Of a stretch of 64,000 nucleotides of DNA, positions 32,925 to 40,667 are shown in pieces. The notes below the pieces were generated by a model. The model was not told the origin of the DNA, searched no databases, and saw only the letters and a list, made by a program, of their open reading frames with translations. The stretch is taken from the NCBI GenBank assembly GCA_016707605.1, contig JADJHJ010000013.1, positions 124,001 to 188,000 of the forward strand. The letters are read 5' to 3'. Made by a program: the position numbers and the translations under genes. The DNA comes from Candidatus Promineofilum glycogenicum. GTDB lineage: Bacteria > Chloroflexota > Anaerolineae > Promineifilales > Promineifilaceae. Position 1 is the first letter of the stretch. The number at the start of each line of letters is the position of its first letter.

Positions 32925-33530
32925 CTATGGTCGATGGTCCCGGGCGCGTTTCTGCCCGGCCGGGCAATAGGCGTCGATTAAGCTCCGCGCCGCGTCGGCC
33001 AGATGCTCGGCCGGGTTGCCCGCGCCGCCGTTGTAGAGCCGGGCCGCGGCATAAGCTCCGTCCATCAGCAAGTGTAGCGCCGCGGCCAGCGCCTCCGGCT
33101 GCGTCGCCCCGGCCTCGGTCGCCAGTTGGCGGAAGCGCGCCCGCACACCAGCCTTGTGCTCCAGGGCCACGCGGTGGCCGGGGTGGTCGGTCTCCGGGTA
33201 CTCGGTGGCCACGTTGAGGAAGGGGCAGCCGTAGCAGGCCGGCGTCAGCGCATACTCCTGGAGGGCGGCGAAGAAGGCCAGCAGCTTGTCGCGCGCCGTC
33301 GTCGCGCCGGCGGTGATCTGCTCGAACCCGGCCCAGAACTCCTCGTCGCTGTCGCGCAGATAGGCCACGATCAGGTCGTCCTTCGATGGGTAGTGGCGGT
33401 AGAGGGTCATCTTGCCGATGCCCGACGCGGCGGCGATGGTGTCCACGCCTGTGGCGCGATAACCGTGGCGGTAGAAGAGGTCGGCCGCCGTCTGGAAGAG
33501 TCGTTCCCTGGCTGTCGATTCGCCTTTCAT
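32925..33530 (-). CDS. TetR-family transcription regulator
   Basis: A 201-aa repressor. The helix-turn-helix is RLFQTAADLFYRHGYRATGV followed by DTIAAASGIGKMTLYRHYPS, the classic TetR signature. The ligand-binding part contains a CYGCPFLNVATEYP segment as in the YcdC/RutR-like and nemR-like groups, with two Cys that might sense electrophiles. It is divergent from the aldo-keto reductase gene, and the space between holds two tandem operators (33549-33566 and 33582-33599). The start at 33530 is chosen because the helix-turn-helix begins a few residues later; a longer frame runs through the operators. Confidence 0.85.
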   Translation of the reverse strand: MKGESTARERLFQTAADLFYRHGYRATGVDTIAAASGIGKMTLYRHYPSKDDLIVAYLRDSDEEFWAGFEQITAGATTARDKLLAFFAALQEYALTPACYGCPFLNVATEYPETDHPGHRVALEHKAGVRARFRQLATEAGATQPEALAAALHLLMDGAYAAARLYNGGAGNPAEHLADAARSLIDAYCPAGQKRARDHRP

Positions 33531-33542
33531 CCCATTTGCCTC

Positions 33543-33599
33543 TTGACACGATACAGGTCTGTATTGTATCATGCTGCTTGACGATACAAGTCTGTATCG
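33543..33599. promoter_or_regulatory. Divergent tetR / aldo-keto reductase control region with two tandem TetR operators
   Basis: Two 18-base operators CGATACA-N4-TGTATCG: 33549-33566 (last base pair imperfect) and 33582-33599 (perfect), 33 bases apart, about three DNA turns. TTGACA at 33543-33548 with TATCAT at 33567-33572 (18-base spacing) makes a plausible plus-strand promoter that the first operator would cover. Confidence 0.65.
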
Positions 33600-33654
33600 T
33601 ACACGAAATGACAGCGAAATGCAATCGCCAATTGGCGGTGAGGAGAAGTGCGAA

Positions 33655-34698
33655 ATGGACGGTATGCAGCCTTTGGGTCGGAGCGAGTTAGTCGTGCCCC
33701 GGCTGGGGTTGGGCGTGATGACCTGGGGCGAGGCGACAGGCCTTTCCCGCTTCCACCCGGCCAAGATGGCCTATGGCGGCGCGGAGGGGCGGGACGAAGA
33801 GCGGCGGGCCTTCGAGACGAGTCTGGCGGCGGGCGTGACCCTGTTCGACACGGCGGCCATGTACAGCGGCGGCGCGTCGGAGCGGCGGCTGGGCGAGTTG
33901 AGCCGCGACACGCCGGCGCTCATTGCCACCAAGTTCCCCGGTTCCATGCGCGCCCGGGCCGAGGACATGCCGGCCGAGTTGGACGCCAGCCTGAAGCGCC
34001 TCGGCCGCCAGTCGGTCGATCTCTACCAGCACCACTTCCCCTCCAACCGGGTGGACATCCCGCGCCTGATGAACCTGATGGCCGACGCCGTGGCCGCCGG
34101 CAAGGTGCGCGCCGTGGGCGTCAGCAACTACTCGGCCGAGCAGTTGCGCCTGGCCCACCGCGTGCTGGCCGAGCGCGGCGTGGCGCTGGCCTCCAACCAG
34201 GTCGAGTACTCGCTGCTGCACCGCCAGCCGGAGACGAACGGCGTGCTCGACGCCTGCCGCGAGCTGGGCGTGACGCTCATCGCCTATACGCCGCTGGCCG
34301 GCGGGGCGCTGACCGGCAAGTACGCCGCCGGCGACCGGCCCAAAGGGCTACGGCGCTTCATGATGAAGCAGTTCCGCCGCGGCGGGCTGGAGGCGGTCGC
34401 GCCGGTTGTGGCCCTGCTGCGCGAGATCGGCGCGGCCCACGACGCCAAACCGGCCCAGGTGGCCATCCGCTGGTTGATGGAGAACGAGTGCGTGCTGCCC
34501 ATCCCCGGCGCGAAGAACGGGCGGCAGGCGGCCGACAATGCCGGGGCGCTGGCCTTCCGCCTGTCGCCGGGCGAGGTCGAGGCACTCGACCGGGCGACCG
34601 TCGCCTGGCGGGGGTCTGGCGGCCCCCCTCGGCCTACGGGCGACTTTGCACACCTTCTGACACCTTCTTCACAATTTCTGAACACCCTTGCCCTATAA
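33655..34698 (+). CDS. Aldo-keto reductase
   Basis: A 347-aa NADPH-dependent (beta/alpha)8 oxidoreductase. The catalytic elements are visible: LFDTAAMYSGGASERRLGEL (Asp and Tyr), ATKFPGS (Lys), VDLYQHHFPSNRV (His), VRAVGVSNYSAEQL and the cofactor-binding VLPIPGAKNGRQA. It is divergent from the tetR gene and probably controlled by it; such pairs often detoxify reactive aldehydes. GAGGAGAAG precedes ATG 33655; longer in-frame starts would run through the operators. The last ~15 codons are formed by the shared regulatory element of the next gene, so the natural C-terminus seems replaced, and the stop codon is the TAA of its TATAA box. Confidence 0.85.
   Translation: MDGMQPLGRSELVVPRLGLGVMTWGEATGLSRFHPAKMAYGGAEGRDEERRAFETSLAAGVTLFDTAAMYSGGASERRLGELSRDTPALIATKFPGSMRARAEDMPAELDASLKRLGRQSVDLYQHHFPSNRVDIPRLMNLMADAVAAGKVRAVGVSNYSAEQLRLAHRVLAERGVALASNQVEYSLLHRQPETNGVLDACRELGVTLIAYTPLAGGALTGKYAAGDRPKGLRRFMMKQFRRGGLEAVAPVVALLREIGAAHDAKPAQVAIRWLMENECVLPIPGAKNGRQAADNAGALAFRLSPGEVEALDRATVAWRGSGGPPRPTGDFAHLLTPSSQFLNTLAL
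34654..34698 (+). promoter_or_regulatory. Shared 45-base promoter/operator element, copy 2
   Basis: 41 of 45 bases match 29917-29961, including the TGACACCTTC and TTCACA direct repeats and the TTGCCCTATAA end. It lies 104 bases before the second carbohydrate-binding gene. The four mismatches fall between the conserved repeats, which suggests selection on the repeats themselves. Confidence 0.6.
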
Positions 34699-34802
34699 AT
34701 CAGATAACGGACAAACGGACGAGGCGACGCGAACGAAGCGTTCGTCCGGCCGCCGTGGAAACTGATTATTCACCGGTCACCGACCGGAAGAGGTGCAAGG
34801 TC

Positions 34803-36701
34803 ATGATTAGGAAGAGATTCATTATTATTCTGATGTCCGTCCTGATGCTGCTGGCCCTGGTGGCGTGCAGCGGGGCGACAACTGTCGAAGTGGGCAGCGA
34901 AACCATTAGCGCGGTCGTTGCCGGCAGCGACACGGCCGCCGGCGACACTGTGGCCGTCAGCGAAGTAGTGGCTACGGCCCCGGCCAGCGCCGCCGCAGCG
35001 TTGGCCGAGACGGCAGCCACGCAAGAGCCGGCCGCGACTGCCGCTGTGGCCGACGCCGCCGCGGTCGTGGCCGACAACTCGGCTGTGGCCATCACCCTGA
35101 GCGGCGACGCCATCGCCGCCGACGGCGCGGGCGTCACCGTGAACGGCACAGTGGCGACCATCACCGCCGCCGGAACCTACACCATCAGCGGCGCGCTGAG
35201 CGACGGGCAGATCGTGGTCGATACCGAGGACGAGGCCGTCGTGACGCTCGTCCTGAACGGCGTGGACATCAGCAACTCGACCACCGCGCCGATCGCCATC
35301 CTCAATGCCGAGGACGCGGTCATCGTGCTGGCCGACAACACGGCCAACAACGTCACCGACGCCGCCAGCTACGTCTTCCCCAGCGCGGAGGAGGACGAGC
35401 CGAACGCGGCCATCTTCAGCAACGCCGGCCTGACCATCAGCGGCAACGGGTCGCTGACCGTGACCGGCAACTACAACGACGCCATCTCCAGCGACGACAC
35501 GCTGGTCATCACCAGCGGCACAATCACCGTCAACGCCGTTGACGACGGTCTGCGCGGCAAGGACACCCTGCTCATTCAGGGCGGGACGATCAACGTGGTC
35601 GCCACGGGCGACGGCCTGAAGTCCGACAACGAGGACGACGCGACGCTCGGTTACGTGGCCATTGAGGGTGGGGTCATCAACGTGGCCGCCCAGGGCGACG
35701 CCATTGCCGCCCAGACCGACGTGCTCATCACCGGTGGCGAGTTCAACCTGAGCGCCGGCGGCGGCAGCGGGGCGCAGATCGCCGAGGACGCTTCCGCCAA
35801 GGGCATCAAGGGGCTGGCCAACGTGCTCATCGACAACGGCACGTTCGTCATCGATTCGGCCGACGACGCCATCCACTCCAACGGCAACATCACCATCAAC
35901 GGCGGCACGTTCACCCTGAGCACCGGCGACGACGGCCTGCACGCCGACGTCACGCTGACCATCAACGGCGGCAGCATCACCATCCCCACGTCCTACGAAG
36001 GGCTGGAGAGCGCCGTCATCACGCTCAACGCCGGCGACATCAACGTCACCGCCAGCGACGACGGCATCAACGTGGCCGGCGGCGTGGATGGTTCGGGCCA
36101 GATGGCCGGGCCGGGGCGCGGCGGGCGCGGCCAGGGCGGGCCGGGGGCGCAGACGGGTGAGGTAACTACCTATTCCGGTAGCTACTACCTCACCATCAAC
36201 GGCGGCACCATCCTTGTCAACGCCCAGGGCGACGGCCTGGACGCCAACGGGGCCATCGAGATGACCGGCGGCGTCGTCGTGGTCAACGGCCCGACGGAGT
36301 CGATGAACGGCGCGCTGGACTATGACGGCACGTTCAACATCAGCGGCGGCACGCTCATCGCCGTGGGCAGCAGCGGCATGGCCCAGGCCCCGTCGAGCGG
36401 CTCCACGCAAAGCGCGGTGCTGATGAACGTCAGCGGCCAGTCGGCGGGCACGCTCATCAACCTGCAAAGCGCGGCCGGCGAGAGCGTGCTGACCTTCGCC
36501 CCGGCCAAGTCGTACGCCTCCATCCTCTTCTCCTCGCCCGACCTGGCGCAGGGGACGACCTACACGCTCAACCTGGGCGGCAGCGCCACCGGCACGTCGG
36601 TCGGCGGCCTGTACACCGACGGGACGTACTCCGGCGGCACGGAGTACGGCGGCTTCACGCAGTCGAGCGTCGTGACGATGCTCGGCGGCCAAAGCCGGTA
36701 G
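34803..36701 (+). CDS. Lipoprotein paralogue 2 of the Cthe_2159 carbohydrate-binding family
   Basis: A 632-aa lipoprotein. The signal MIRKRFIIILMSVLMLLALV ends in the lipobox LVAC. An Ala/Thr-rich linker (~25-95) leads to the same beta-helix rungs as in paralogue 1: YNDAISSDDTLVITSG, VDDGLRGKDTLLIQGG, GDGLKSDNEDDAT, SAKGIKGLANV. A loop unique to this copy (SGQMAGPGRGGRGQGGPG, near residue 440) interrupts one rung. The C-terminal beta domain is also conserved. It should sit on the outer face of the membrane and bind polysaccharide with calcium. The AGAGGTG site before ATG 34803 and the lipobox decide the start; the longer upstream frame is a shadow of the reductase gene. Confidence 0.85.
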   Translation: MIRKRFIIILMSVLMLLALVACSGATTVEVGSETISAVVAGSDTAAGDTVAVSEVVATAPASAAAALAETAATQEPAATAAVADAAAVVADNSAVAITLSGDAIAADGAGVTVNGTVATITAAGTYTISGALSDGQIVVDTEDEAVVTLVLNGVDISNSTTAPIAILNAEDAVIVLADNTANNVTDAASYVFPSAEEDEPNAAIFSNAGLTISGNGSLTVTGNYNDAISSDDTLVITSGTITVNAVDDGLRGKDTLLIQGGTINVVATGDGLKSDNEDDATLGYVAIEGGVINVAAQGDAIAAQTDVLITGGEFNLSAGGGSGAQIAEDASAKGIKGLANVLIDNGTFVIDSADDAIHSNGNITINGGTFTLSTGDDGLHADVTLTINGGSITIPTSYEGLESAVITLNAGDINVTASDDGINVAGGVDGSGQMAGPGRGGRGQGGPGAQTGEVTTYSGSYYLTINGGTILVNAQGDGLDANGAIEMTGGVVVVNGPTESMNGALDYDGTFNISGGTLIAVGSSGMAQAPSSGSTQSAVLMNVSGQSAGTLINLQSAAGESVLTFAPAKSYASILFSSPDLAQGTTYTLNLGGSATGTSVGGLYTDGTYSGGTEYGGFTQSSVVTMLGGQSR

Positions 36702-37008
36702 TCACTTCCGTAGGGGCGGGTCTCAGACCCGCCCCTACCACAATCGCCATCCTCCCGGGGTGGTCGGGGCTTGCTCCGACCACCCCGGCACTGTCTCTCA
36801 CGCCTTTGTAATGTAAAAAGTCATACTTCACTGGTATGATAGTGACCAACTCGCTATCATCATCTAGCCTGGTCTCCATCGCTCGGGTCGCCCCCCACCG
36901 CTGCCTCAACCTTCATCCGTTCCAGAGAAGCATTTGCCTGCCAGATGGTTCTCCTGTCGTGTCGTAACGACGGCGTTGTGGCCCGCCTGTTTTGAGGAGG
37001 AACCCAAG
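36702..37008. repeat. Intergenic region with two palindromes
   Basis: 36710-36738 is one copy of the GTAGGGGCGGGTCTCAGACC palindrome. 36755-36787 is a GGGGTGGTCGGGGC-TTG-CTCCGACCACCCC hairpin that may terminate the lipoprotein transcript. The remaining ~200 bases hold no gene; the AGGAGG at 36996-37001 serves the next gene. Confidence 0.7.
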
Positions 37009-38238
37009 TTGTCTCGTTTTCGCACTAGTTGGCCCGGAGCATCGTCACTCCGCGCCCCCGCTACATTAGCGGTCATTGTTCTGGCGCTCTTGTTTGTGTT
37101 GACGTTTGGATCACTGGCGGCTCAGGATTTGGCTACGCCCGAACCCGGCCCGACGGCCGAAAGCCTCCCGGCCGAGGACGCTTCGACGGAAGGTGACGTG
37201 GGCGAGATGGCCGCCGACGCACTGTTTACCAAGCAAGTCCTGGCCACCAACGTCAAGCAGGTTCATGACGTTGTGGCGGCCGACTTTGACGGCGACGGCG
37301 ACAACGACTTCGCCGCCACCGACTACGTCAATCACCAGATCGTTTACTTCCGCAACAACGGCAATAGCCAGTATACACGCACCGTGTTGGACACTTTGAA
37401 GGGCGCCTACCCCATCGACCTGGGCGACGTGAACAAGGACGGCAAGCCCGACATCCTGGCCGGCGGTTACCAGGCCGACGACTTCATCTACTATCGCAAC
37501 ACCGGCGGCGGCAACTTCGCCCGCGTGGTCGTCGATGCCAACGCCAATGGCGCGCACTCCATCGTCGCCGGCGACGTGGACAAGGACGGCGATAACGACT
37601 TCGTGGCCTCGATGCAGGATGGCAACACCATTGCCTGGTATGAGAGCAGCGGCGCTAACTTCACGCGCCGGGTCATCGATACCAAATCGATGAAGGCCAA
37701 GCGGGCCGAGATGGCCGACATGGACGGCGACGGCGACAACGACATCGTGGCCGCCAGCTTCGGCAACCACCAGGTAGCGTGGTACGAAAACAACGGCAAC
37801 GAGAACTTCACCAAGCACGTCATCGACGCGCAGGCGCGCGGGGCTTACTACGTCTCGCCGGCCAAGATCGACGGCGACAATGACATGGACCTCTTTGCCG
37901 CCAGCCGGCGCGATAGCACCATCGCCTGGTATGAGAACAAAGGCAACGGCGTCTTCACCTGGCACGCCATTGAAACCAGCGCCACGGGCGCGCGCACAGT
38001 TCTGGGCGTCGATATCGACAAGGACGGCGACATGGACGCGCTGGCCGCCAGCGTGGACAACGACACCGTCGCCTGGCACCGCAACGACGGCAACGGCCAC
38101 TTCACGCGGGTTGTGGTCGATAACCATCTCGACGGGGCCTATGGGCTGTTCGTCGTTGATATGAACAAGGACGGCAAGCTCGACATCCTGGCCGCGGCCC
38201 GGATGGGCCATCAGGTCGTCCTCTACCGCCGCAACTAA
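37009..38238 (+). CDS. Secreted FG-GAP/VCBS repeat protein
   Basis: A 409-aa secreted beta-propeller protein. After a signal peptide (LAVIVLALLFVLTFGSLAAQ) and a short Pro/Glu linker there are about seven repeats of ~50 residues. Each has a calcium loop of the type D-x-D-x-D-x-D (DFDGDGDND, DVNKDGKPD, DVDKDGDND, DMDGDGDND, DIDKDGDMD, DMNKDGKLD) and an aromatic strand (VAWYENNGN). It resembles integrin-like FG-GAP domains that bind surfaces or sugars. I choose TTG 37009 because AGGAGG lies 7 bases before it; ATG alternatives upstream add ~25 residues without a ribosome site. It is the third extracellular protein in a row. Confidence 0.8.
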   Translation: MSRFRTSWPGASSLRAPATLAVIVLALLFVLTFGSLAAQDLATPEPGPTAESLPAEDASTEGDVGEMAADALFTKQVLATNVKQVHDVVAADFDGDGDNDFAATDYVNHQIVYFRNNGNSQYTRTVLDTLKGAYPIDLGDVNKDGKPDILAGGYQADDFIYYRNTGGGNFARVVVDANANGAHSIVAGDVDKDGDNDFVASMQDGNTIAWYESSGANFTRRVIDTKSMKAKRAEMADMDGDGDNDIVAASFGNHQVAWYENNGNENFTKHVIDAQARGAYYVSPAKIDGDNDMDLFAASRRDSTIAWYENKGNGVFTWHAIETSATGARTVLGVDIDKDGDMDALAASVDNDTVAWHRNDGNGHFTRVVVDNHLDGAYGLFVVDMNKDGKLDILAAARMGHQVVLYRRN

Positions 38239-38242
38239 GGAT

Positions 38243-38339
38243 AAGAAGCTCACGCAAAGGCGCGAAGAAGCAAAGGCGCAAAGAAGAAACCCTCTTCTTT
38301 GCGCCTTTGCTTCTTCGCGCCTTTGCGTGAGCTCTTCTT
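38243..38339. repeat. Near-perfect 44-bp hairpin, GCTCACGCAAAGGCG family
   Basis: Arms 38243-38286 and 38294-38339 are complementary except for a 2-base difference, around a 7-base loop. The outer 13 bases AAGAAGCTCACGC are identical to the outer bases of the repeats flanking the NUDIX-linked GxxExxY cassette (about 52913-52925 and 53421-53433). It lies between convergent genes and could also act as a terminator. Confidence 0.85.
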
Positions 38340-40216
38340 TACTGATTCAGTTCGACGACGCCGTTGGACAGGACGACCTCGTCCCGTTCGGCGACCTTGC
38401 TCTGGAAGAGAACACGCTGCCCCTCTTCATCCTGCCACATATCGGTGACAATCGTCTCGCCGGGGAAGACGTGGCGGGCGAAGCGGGCCTTGATGCTCTT
38501 GAAGCGCGCCGGGTCGTTGCCGGCGAAGGCGCGCAGGACGGCCCGCCCGGCGAAGCCGAAGGTGCACAGCCCGTGCAGGATGGGGCGCGGGAAGCCGCCG
38601 GCAGCGGCAAAAGCCGGGTCGGCGTGCAGCGGGTTGCCGTCGCCCGACGACAGGCGATAGAGCAGCGCCTGGTTGTCGGTCGTGGCCTGGCGGTGGGTGG
38701 CGTCGGGGGCGCGGTCGGGCAGGGCCAGGCCGCCGCCCGACGGCCCGCGCTCGCCGCCAAAGCCGCCCAGGCCGCGGATGAACAGCGATGAGCGATTGCT
38801 GGCCAGTTTCGCGCCCGTCTCGTCATAGGTATCTACGTCGAGCAAGACCAACGCCGCCGAGCCTTTGTCATAGATGTCGGCGATGCGCGCCCGGTGGGTC
38901 AGCGTCGCCTTGGTCGGCAGCGGGCGATGTAGTTCCAGGAACTGTTCGCCGTGGAGCAGCAGCGCCGGGTTGAAGCGCAGCCCCGGCACGGCGGTGATCT
39001 GCCACAGCAGGGCGAACGGGAAGGTGACGGCGAACGTCGGCAGCGGCCGGAAGCCGTCGCCCGACAGCTCGTAGACGAACGGCAACTCGGCCGCGTCCAG
39101 CGCGTCGGCCGCCGCCCCGACCGACAGGGCGTAGAGGCTGACGTCCTTCTCGCGGTAGTTCGTCGTTACGGGCGCGAATTCGTAGCCGATGGCGTCGAGA
39201 GGACCGCTGACGGGCGACGACCGACCGCCGCCAGAAGTTGCGCTTGCCGGGGCTGTCTCTGTTGCCGCGTCGGCGGTCGGCGGTCGGCCGTCAGCGGTCG
39301 GCGGTTGCTCCGCCTTGCGCTGCAAATTAGCCACGACCGGCGCAAACGAATCCGTCGGCGTCTCCGGGTAGGTCGGCTCGTCGAAGTTGTCGATCTCCGC
39401 CCAGCGCGCGGCGATGTCCTCCGGCGTCAGCGCGTCGCCCAGGGGGAAGAACGCGCCCCGGCCGCGCTGCCAGCGCACCCGCGCCACCCAGCCCGCGCCG
39501 ACCTCGAAGGTATGGCCCGTCTCCAGGCTGCTTTCGTGACACAGGTAGGCCACCAGCGGGGCGACGTACTCCGGCCGCAGCGCGGCCACCAGCTCCGGCG
39601 GCAGGATCGTCTCCGTCATGCGCGAGCCGGCCAGGGGGGCGATGGCGTTGGCCAGGACGTTGCGCTTCTGCCCCTCTACGGCCAATGTCTGGGCCAACCC
39701 CAGCAGGCCGAGCTTGGCGGCGCTGTAGTTGGCCTGGCCGAAGTTGCCATAGAGGCCGGCGGCCGAACTGGTCATGATGATGCGGCCGTAGCCCTGGTCG
39801 CGCAGGATGGGCCAGGCGGCGCGCGTCACCTGATAAGCGCCGTAGAGGTGAACGCGATAGATTTTGTCCCAGTCGTCGACGGTCATCTTCTGGAAGCTGA
39901 CGTCGCGCAGGATGCCGGCGTTGTTGATGACGATGTCGAGGCGGCCGAAGGCGTCTAGGGCGGCCTGGACGATGCGCGGGCCGTCTTCGACCGAGTCGTA
40001 GTTGGCCACGGCCTCGCCGCCGGCAGCGCGAATTTCTTCCACGACGCGGTCGGCGGCGGCCGTGCCCGCGCCCTCGCCGCGCATACTGCCGCCCAGATCA
40101 TTGACGACGACACTGGCCCCGCGCGCGGCCAGCAACAGGGCGTAGGCTCGCCCCAGCCCGCCGCCCGCGCCGGTGATGAGGGCCACTCGTCGGTCGAAGC
40201 GTAGTTGGTTAGTCAT
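38339..40216 (-). CDS. MFE-2-like bifunctional enzyme: SDR 3-hydroxyacyl-CoA dehydrogenase plus MaoC-type enoyl-CoA hydratase 2
   Basis: A 625-aa fusion. Residues ~1-300 are an SDR domain with the cofactor motif TGAGGGLGRAYALLLAARGA, NNAGILRD, and the catalytic YSAAK. Residues ~340-625 are a double-hotdog hydratase, with YALSVGAAAD in the first half and the hydratase-2 motif YRLSSGDGNPLHADPAFA-A with the catalytic Asp and His. The arrangement equals that of peroxisomal multifunctional enzyme type 2 and acts on D-3-hydroxyacyl-CoA in fatty acid or sterol side-chain oxidation. The linker between the domains (EQPPTADGRPPTADAATE) is encoded by a tandem-repeat phrase. AGGAGG before ATG 40216 confirms the start. 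Confidence 0.85.
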   Translation of the reverse strand: MTNQLRFDRRVALITGAGGGLGRAYALLLAARGASVVVNDLGGSMRGEGAGTAAADRVVEEIRAAGGEAVANYDSVEDGPRIVQAALDAFGRLDIVINNAGILRDVSFQKMTVDDWDKIYRVHLYGAYQVTRAAWPILRDQGYGRIIMTSSAAGLYGNFGQANYSAAKLGLLGLAQTLAVEGQKRNVLANAIAPLAGSRMTETILPPELVAALRPEYVAPLVAYLCHESSLETGHTFEVGAGWVARVRWQRGRGAFFPLGDALTPEDIAARWAEIDNFDEPTYPETPTDSFAPVVANLQRKAEQPPTADGRPPTADAATETAPASATSGGGRSSPVSGPLDAIGYEFAPVTTNYREKDVSLYALSVGAAADALDAAELPFVYELSGDGFRPLPTFAVTFPFALLWQITAVPGLRFNPALLLHGEQFLELHRPLPTKATLTHRARIADIYDKGSAALVLLDVDTYDETGAKLASNRSSLFIRGLGGFGGERGPSGGGLALPDRAPDATHRQATTDNQALLYRLSSGDGNPLHADPAFAAAGGFPRPILHGLCTFGFAGRAVLRAFAGNDPARFKSIKARFARHVFPGETIVTDMWQDEEGQRVLFQSKVAERDEVVLSNGVVELNQ

Positions 40217-40246
40217 TTCTTCCTCCTATGTGGGGTAACGCGTCGA

Positions 40247-40330
40247 AGGGCAGGGGAGCAGGGGGGCAGGGGAGCAGGGGTGAAAGAAGACGTTCACCCC
40301 TGCTCCCCTGCTCCCCCGCTCCCCTGCCGA
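40247..40330. repeat. GGGGAGCAGGGG-type hairpin overlapping the mazG 3' end
   Basis: Arms of CAGGGGAGCAGGGGGGCAGG-like units face CCCTGCTCCCCTGCTCCCCC around GAAGACGTTC. Related units lie at 42985-43064, 56450-56555 and 62046-62078. The last ~10 codons of the MazG-like gene (RQGSGGAGEQG) come from this repeat. Confidence 0.75.
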
Positions 40331-40656
40331 AGTTTAGGATTATTGGCATGTCGCGCGGCGTCGCGCGTGGTCTTCTTGACCATGGTGGCCTGGAAGGCGG
40401 CGGTCAGGTCGATGCCGGTCTGGTTGGCCAGGCAGATGAGGACGAAGAGGACGTCGGCGAACTCTTCGCCCAGGTCGCGCCCTTCGTCGGACGGCTTGAA
40501 GCTCTGGTCGCCGTAGAGCCGCGACATGAGCCGCGCCACCTCGCCTACTTCCTCTACTAACACGGCCAGGTTGGTCAACTCCGAGTAGTAGCGCACGCCG
40601 ACGGTCTTGATCCAGTCGTCTACCTGCTGCTGGCATTGACTTAGGGTCAGGTCCAT
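40294..40656 (-). CDS. MazG-like nucleotide pyrophosphohydrolase
   Basis: A 120-aa all-alpha NTP-PPase of the MazG-like superfamily. The metal-binding EExxE is seen in LVEEVGEVARLMSRLYG, and the second motif ExxD in DLGEEFADVLFVLICLANQTG. It hydrolyses nucleoside triphosphates, probably non-canonical ones, to monophosphates in the cytosol. The C-terminal tail is repeat-derived. It lies downstream of the GxxExxY cassette and reads in the same direction as the amidase group. Confidence 0.8.
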   Translation of the reverse strand: MDLTLSQCQQQVDDWIKTVGVRYYSELTNLAVLVEEVGEVARLMSRLYGDQSFKPSDEGRDLGEEFADVLFVLICLANQTGIDLTAAFQATMVKKTTRDAARHANNPKLRQGSGGAGEQG

Positions 40657-40667
40657 GTAGTACTCCC

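Noticed and set aside
36655..36909. Minus-strand 84-codon open frame
   Set aside because: Passes through two palindromic repeats and the end of the lipoprotein gene; no motif.
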